From contig NC_040018.1 in NCBI RefSeq assembly GCF_000972845.2, positions 12,497,157 to 12,561,156 on the forward strand: a DNA stretch of 64,000 nucleotides. Reading direction: 5' to 3'. Below, piece by piece: positions 59,650 to 64,000 of this stretch (within the stretch, counting starts at the first letter, position 1; each line of letters begins with the position of its first letter). The position numbers were made by a program, and so were the translations under genes. The notes beneath the pieces were generated by a model. The model worked only from the letters and a program-made list of their open reading frames with translations, searched no databases and was not told the DNA's origin. The stretch comes from Larimichthys crocea. Lineage: Eukaryota > Chordata > Actinopteri > Sciaenidae.

Positions 59650-59772
59650 GTCGACGTGTCCAGCACAACAAACTAGTCGTCCGTGACTTTCCAAACAGAT
59701 GCGAGAGCTGAATTTAAAGGCTCCCCTTGAGAAAAAAGTCACTTTCAGCAGGACAGTCAGGAGGATGTTAGC
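59650..59772 (-). pseudogene. rergl: possible RERGL-like 5' exon remnant (switch I to G3)
   Basis: The frame reads LLTVLLKVTFFSRGAFKF and ICLESHGRLV, reminiscent of ALTVRFLTKRFIGEY and the following switch segment in RERGL. After one frame change it continues VVLDTSTW, resembling the Ras G3 position. The glycine-rich P-loop expected just before is not recognisable. The resemblance is weak and rests partly on its position upstream of the WADGF exon. Confidence 0.3.
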
Positions 59773-59799
59773 ATCTGTAGAAACTGGTGATACCACTAA

Positions 59800-62700
59800 C
59801 ATGTTACAGCAGCAGAATCTAAACCACAGTCTGTAAAATGTAACATGTCAGTAAATATGTTGCACTAAAGTGCTTCTCGCCCCCCACATCACAGCACAAA
59901 GAGACTGCTTCACTGGTCAGCTCTGGTTTTTCTCCCAGTACTTTCCTGTCTGCCCTTTTCTTTGTTCACCAAAGGTCACAGAAGTGTCTCATTATTATCC
60001 TGTAATGTTTTACTTCGAGCCTGCTGACTGAAAGGTCACAAACCTTATTCAAGAATAAAACATAGCAAGATGCCCCCTGACCAAAACAGTAGTACATGCA
60101 ACACCTTTGACTTATCGCTTTATGTGTCTTTTAAGAAAGGAAACACTGATGAATATAAAAAAGAAAATGAGGAGTTTAAGGTTATTACTTTTATTACTAT
60201 ACAAATTTTATACAATTCCAGGTTATTGTGCAATGTCCCTGTTTTTTTTTCTTTTCCTCTCGTCTGTGTTTTCTTTTGCTCAGTTTTTTCTGTCTGTCTT
60301 TCTTTTCCTCTTTTTTAACATTAACCTGCCAAGGGACTACGGTTGGAAATTAGCCTGTGGCTATAAACCAGCATATTTACATGTAAATGTGTATTAATGT
60401 GCACTGTCCCTTTTAAATAAATAAATAAATAAAATAAAGATTTTATTCTTATCTCTGAATAAATAGAGTATTTCAAAATTACATTAACACTGAACTGATG
60501 TCAAACTGAAAAACTTTGTTCTGTTATTTCAGTTTAACAGCAACACACATTTCAATCCACCACCAGGGATTTCTCCTAAAAACTCTTTCTCCAGAAATCA
60601 ACTCCCCCTTTCTATTGTCTGACTAAATCTAAAACAGATTTTCAGATACTGAAATCCAGCAGAAAGGAAGTTTGTTCCATTAAGGACACTTATGAACAAT
60701 CCCCCTTAAATTTGAGACACAATCAGAACATTGTTTTACATGAAATGAAACATTTTCAAGTATTTTTCTAAATCTATTCAATATCTTGTATGTGAAATGA
60801 AACAGGAGCCCGCGGTGTCCTCTGGGTAAAGAGACTCAGAGCCAGGCAGCAGGTTCATGTCTGGGCTGAAGACAAGCTTTCTCTCATGCTTTCAAACTGA
60901 TTCAAACACCACTTTGAGAGCATCTCATGAGCAGACAAAAACAGCGAGAGGCAAATGAAAAAAAGGTTAAATACAGAAGAAGACATGGAGCAATCAAGTA
61001 CTGTTGGTGGGTTTGTACACCAAGGTTACAATCATGGCTACAGTCTGATGGGAATATAAAAATAAAATACCTTGAAGGCCAAACTTAGGGCAAAGTAAAT
61101 CCTTCAATCTAAATCTAAAGCATCAAAACACAGAGCGATTCCTTAGTGACATATTTTTTAGTTCAATGCCTTCAGTGGTTTTCCAAAAAATGGTAATTAC
61201 TGTATTCCATCTGCATACCATCCAAAACAAATGTTAACCAGTTTTTAGTAGGACTTTCTCACAGTAGCTCTACTACTGTTTTATTACTCGTTGTTATACA
61301 TTATGATCTGTGAGAAGACTTTGCTCTCTGGTTGTTTTCAAAAAATGTCACAAAGGTTTCAGAAGTGATCGTGCGTCAGCCGAATGCTTTGTTCAAGCTG
61401 AATTTAGCTTGTGGTTTCAGCAGTACCTCTGTCTGTGGTAAAAGTCAACTCATTTCTGCATACAGACTGTACTAACCGATCAAAAAGCTGTAACTGAACC
61501 TTGTACTTATGATGTTGACACAAAGATACTTACATTACTTCATTTAGAGCTACTGTAGGTGCTGATGTATCTTGCACCTTCCTTCATAGAAATGATATTG
61601 TTCATTTTATCAGGAAAAGCTGCATGGACATAGATTATGTTACTATTCATGTTATTTACCATGTTTTTACTCTTCATGAGCTTATGCATGTAATTCATGC
61701 GCTGTATCATCTGCAGCTCCTCATAATAATAATAATAAGTTCCAGTATGGCCTCTGCTGCTTCACTCACTGTTGTTATTCACTTAACCTCAAAGAGCAAT
61801 TTTGGCGTGGGATACTTCAATCATCATCATCATCATCTCCGATCGCTGTCAGAGAAGACACTAGACTAGAGGAGCCAAAATTCATGTTTTATTCACAGCC
61901 CCTCAAAAGATTTTAATACATCTTATAGTGTAGACATGCATTTAGAAGAAATGTGAATATTTTATGATAATATTTGAACTACTGGGGATGTGTCACCTCC
62001 CAAAGGGAATAATGGTGCAGTAAGATGTTAAGAAATGTGTTCGAATTTATTTTAAATTATTTACATTTTGCTACTGTAGCTTTTAGGGAAAACATCACAA
62101 TACTAGTCCAACTATAAATGATCGTATATATACTATATGCTGGTTGCATATAGTAGATAAACATTTAGAGGACTGTAGATGTACTGTGATAATCCATTTC
62201 ATATAAAGACAACAGAAAATAAAAAATAATAAGAAAATACAAAATATGTCTCTTGTCTGCATTTTATTTATAAGCAATATGTGCATTGATTGTTGACATT
62301 ACATTAAAAAATGAAATGAATGAAACAGTAATTCTACTTTATCAATCGTCCCTCATACAATAGGAAATATTATTACACTGATTGTTTTTCAAAGGAAGTA
62401 ACATTACATATACTGTATAATCACTACAGTTTTGCACAGACATGTGCAGTAATTACTCTAAATGTCAAGTCAAATCTATTGTAAGCTGCAGGAAGCAAGT
62501 AAAGAATATTTAAAAACAGGAAACGCTCTACAATGGCGGGTATTATAAAATAACAGATTTCCTCTAAACGGTGTTGCTCTACAAAAAGCAAAGACGTTTT
62601 ATAATCATCAATACTGAATGATATCAATACCTTACACTCTTATTAAGCCTGAGATATTTTTAAGTTTTTTTGCTGAAATACTGGTGGAACAGAAATGTTA

Positions 62701-63571
62701 CCATAATGTATACACACACTTAATTCATGGCTAAAATGAAACATTTCGTGGATTGTTAGATATGGAAAATACATGTGCTCTGTTGAGCTCTAACACTGCT
62801 TATAGTGCCCTCAATCACTCACATTCTGTACTGCACAAATCATTAAGACACACTGCTGCTTTTCAAAAAAAAAGCTACCGAGACTCATAATTATATCAAT
62901 AATCAAACCTATGATAATTGCCTGCAATCATTTAATAATTAAAATGACAAATATAGTAAAATAAAGTTCTGTACAGGTACACATGTATAAATATGTTTAC
63001 GAATATGGTAACTACAATATTTACCCATATCAAAGTTTCAAAGTGCCGTGTATAATCAGAGCTAAGTTCACCTAAAAAAATCCACCTAATAAAGATGCAA
63101 AGTGAGATTAATAAACATCAAACTACAGCATCCCCTGTACAATATAGCATATAATATCAGGTATGTGATTTTGGGAGGTCTGAATGTGAACGTCAACAGC
63201 CAAAATATGATATGATACAGTAACAATTACAGCATCGGCCCCCCAATTTTTTTTATGGCTGCAGAAAAACCTAACAAATTCTGTATGATTGATCTTTTTT
63301 CTCCAAAGAGATTTGGTTGTAAATGTGTAACATACTCTTCTTTGATCTGTAAGGACAATAACTGCTCCTGCCTTTCAAACATTTGAAGTATTGTTTCAAT
63401 ATGTTCAGCTGCCATCGGATGGCAGCACTGTAATATTATTGCAAACCACAAATTAGGGCTACATTCAGATTACAGAATGGAAACATTGTTACAGCCCAAT
63501 AAAAACAGCATAATTACAGACAAATACAGCATATTTATGTCCATAGTTACACTATGTCCATTCCTATCTGG
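59800..63571 (-). other. trim66 3' UTR and downstream flank
   Basis: No coding exon recognised. AT-rich sequence follows the trim66 stop. Reverse-strand poly(A) signal candidates are ATTAAA at 62931-62936 and AATAAA at 62263-62268, 62046-62051 and 61887-61892. The UTR may be long, as in mammals. A LINE 3' end (60320-60438) and AAT and CAT trinucleotide runs (61720-61840) lie inside. Confidence 0.4.
60320..60438 (+). mobile_element. LINE 3'-end fragment with AAAT tail
   Basis: CCAAGGGACTACGGTTGGAA, TTAGCCTGTGGCTATAAACC and ATTAATGTGCACTGTCCC followed by (AAAT)n is the familiar 3' end of an abundant fish non-LTR retrotransposon. A 5'-truncated copy is typical of such insertions. The T- and C-rich stretch before it (60230-60320) may belong to the same copy. 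Confidence 0.6.
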
Positions 63572-63808
63572 TTAGAAGTGATGTCTCCTTGACTTGAGAG
63601 AGTTTCTTCTCTTCCTCTTCCTGTGGCACTGCTCCCTCCTCTCTGGCCAAGGGAAACCACCCTCAGCCATCCTGTAGGCCTCATCGTACTCATCGCTGTC
63701 AGAGTCCGCCTCTGCCGCAGGGAAAACTCTGTTTGGGAAAACTTCTTTCAGCTTAGAGGTGAAGAACGCCTCGAGGCTGCGGCCAGCTTGGGCCACCTCA
63801 GAGTCAGG
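63572..63808 (-). CDS. trim66: trim66 terminal coding exon (end of bromodomain and tail)
   Basis: Acceptor CTCTGGCGACAG precedes PDSEVAQAGRSLEAFFTSKL and KEVFPNRVFP, the last helix of a TRIM24/33/66-type bromodomain. An acidic stretch (EADSDSDEYDEAY) and a basic end (RKRKRRNSLKSRRHHF, stop TAA 63572-63574) follow. 78 codons plus stop. TRIM66 (TIF1-delta) is a nuclear chromatin reader and corepressor of the TIF1 family. The choice of TRIM66 over TRIM24 or TRIM33 rests on NYPDSEVAQAGRSLE-type wording and on linkage to stk33, as in human 11p15.4. Confidence 0.88.
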   Translation of the reverse strand, partial: PDSEVAQAGRSLEAFFTSKLKEVFPNRVFPAAEADSDSDEYDEAYRMAEGGFPWPERREQCHRKRKRRNSLKSRRHHF

Positions 63809-63909
63809 CTGTCGCCAGAGGGAGAAAGAGAGATTACACTCAGAACACTGCATGGATTCAGTGTGATTATAAAACTGAATACACACAATGACATACATTT
63901 TTAACTTAC

Positions 63910-64000
63910 ATAATTGAACTTTGCACAGTTGCGGAACATGAGATAGACATCAGCAACAAACTGGTCTGGTGAGTTATAATGTCGGGAATTCCTCTTGTTG
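63910..64000 (-). CDS. trim66: trim66 penultimate coding exon (partial, continues beyond the window)
   Basis: Encodes NKRNSRHYNSPDQFVADVYL and MFRNCAKFNY, ending at donor TAT|GTAAGT. This is the middle of the bromodomain. The Asn in CAKFN is the acetyl-lysine-contacting residue of this family. It joins in phase 0 to the terminal exon across a 101-nt intron (63809-63909). The PHD finger and N-terminal TRIM domains must lie to the right. Confidence 0.88.

Larger units (their letters stand above)
54460..59772 (-). pseudogene. rergl: RERGL-like Ras-family GTPase relic (three exon remnants)
   Basis: Three minus-strand segments, in the right order, resemble a RERG-like small GTPase. About 59,650-59,772 has the switch region with a degraded VVLDTS (G3-like). 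58,125-58,266 has VNWADGF and KNILRQIKEA. 54,460-54,660 has SA (G5-like) and a C terminus nearly identical to human RERGL. The family lacks a C-terminal CAAX prenylation box, as here. Stops interrupt the last two exons and a frame change breaks the first. No P-loop or NKxD remnant was found. It lies between stk33 and trim66 on the same strand, and gypsy debris sits in its presumed second intron. Alternative reading: a living gene whose other exons I cannot see, with sequencing errors; less likely given several independent lesions. Confidence 0.6.

Noticed and set aside
1..64000. tRNA, rRNA, snoRNA or CRISPR features
   Set aside because: No tRNA-like A/B boxes with cloverleaf, no rRNA text and no regular spacer-repeat array seen; CRISPR arrays are not expected in a vertebrate genome.

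Overview
This is vertebrate nuclear DNA, almost certainly from a percomorph-type teleost fish. It is AT-rich, its genes are split by GT-AG introns, and it holds dinucleotide and tetranucleotide microsatellites and interspersed repeats that I recognise by memory as typical of teleosts. There are no bacterial-style operons. All recognisable genes are on the minus strand.

Layout. Positions 1 to about 41,300 hold no coding exon I can support. This long gene-free tract contains microsatellites, a nested MITE-like insertion, LINE/SINE tails, two perfect 34-bp inverted repeats, and several stretches whose composition suggests distal regulatory DNA (TAAT cores, octamers, locally raised GC). Positions 41,337-48,659 carry a complete, well-conserved serine/threonine kinase 33 (stk33) coding region. 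I resolved it into 13 exons with consistent splice phases, 1,446 nt coding for 481 aa. Two candidate 5' noncoding exons lie at about 53.2 and 53.7 kb, in a locally CpG-rich stretch with an RFX X-box-like site. Positions 54,460-59,772 contain exon relics of a RERG-like (RERGL-type) Ras-family GTPase, with in-frame stops in two of them and a probable frameshift in the third. A decayed Ty3/gypsy insertion lies in its presumed intron. At the right edge (63,572-64,000) are the last two exons of trim66, encoding the C-terminal half of its bromodomain and the tail.

The order stk33 then trim66, both on the same strand, matches human 11p15.4, where LMO1 lies on the far side of STK33. The left 41 kb is therefore best read as the lmo1-stk33 intergenic region, with lmo1 probably beyond the left edge. 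No lmo1 exon was found here. RERG, RERGL and LMO3 lie in human 12p12, a region paralogous to 11p15. A RERGL-like relic between stk33 and trim66 could thus be a decaying ohnolog from the early vertebrate genome duplications. This is the most interesting inference from the window.

The genes do not form a pathway. stk33 is a testis- and cilium-associated kinase, trim66 a chromatin reader and corepressor, and the flanking desert probably serves the neighbouring developmental gene. Repeat-family names and conserved-element calls are from memory and composition, not from searches.
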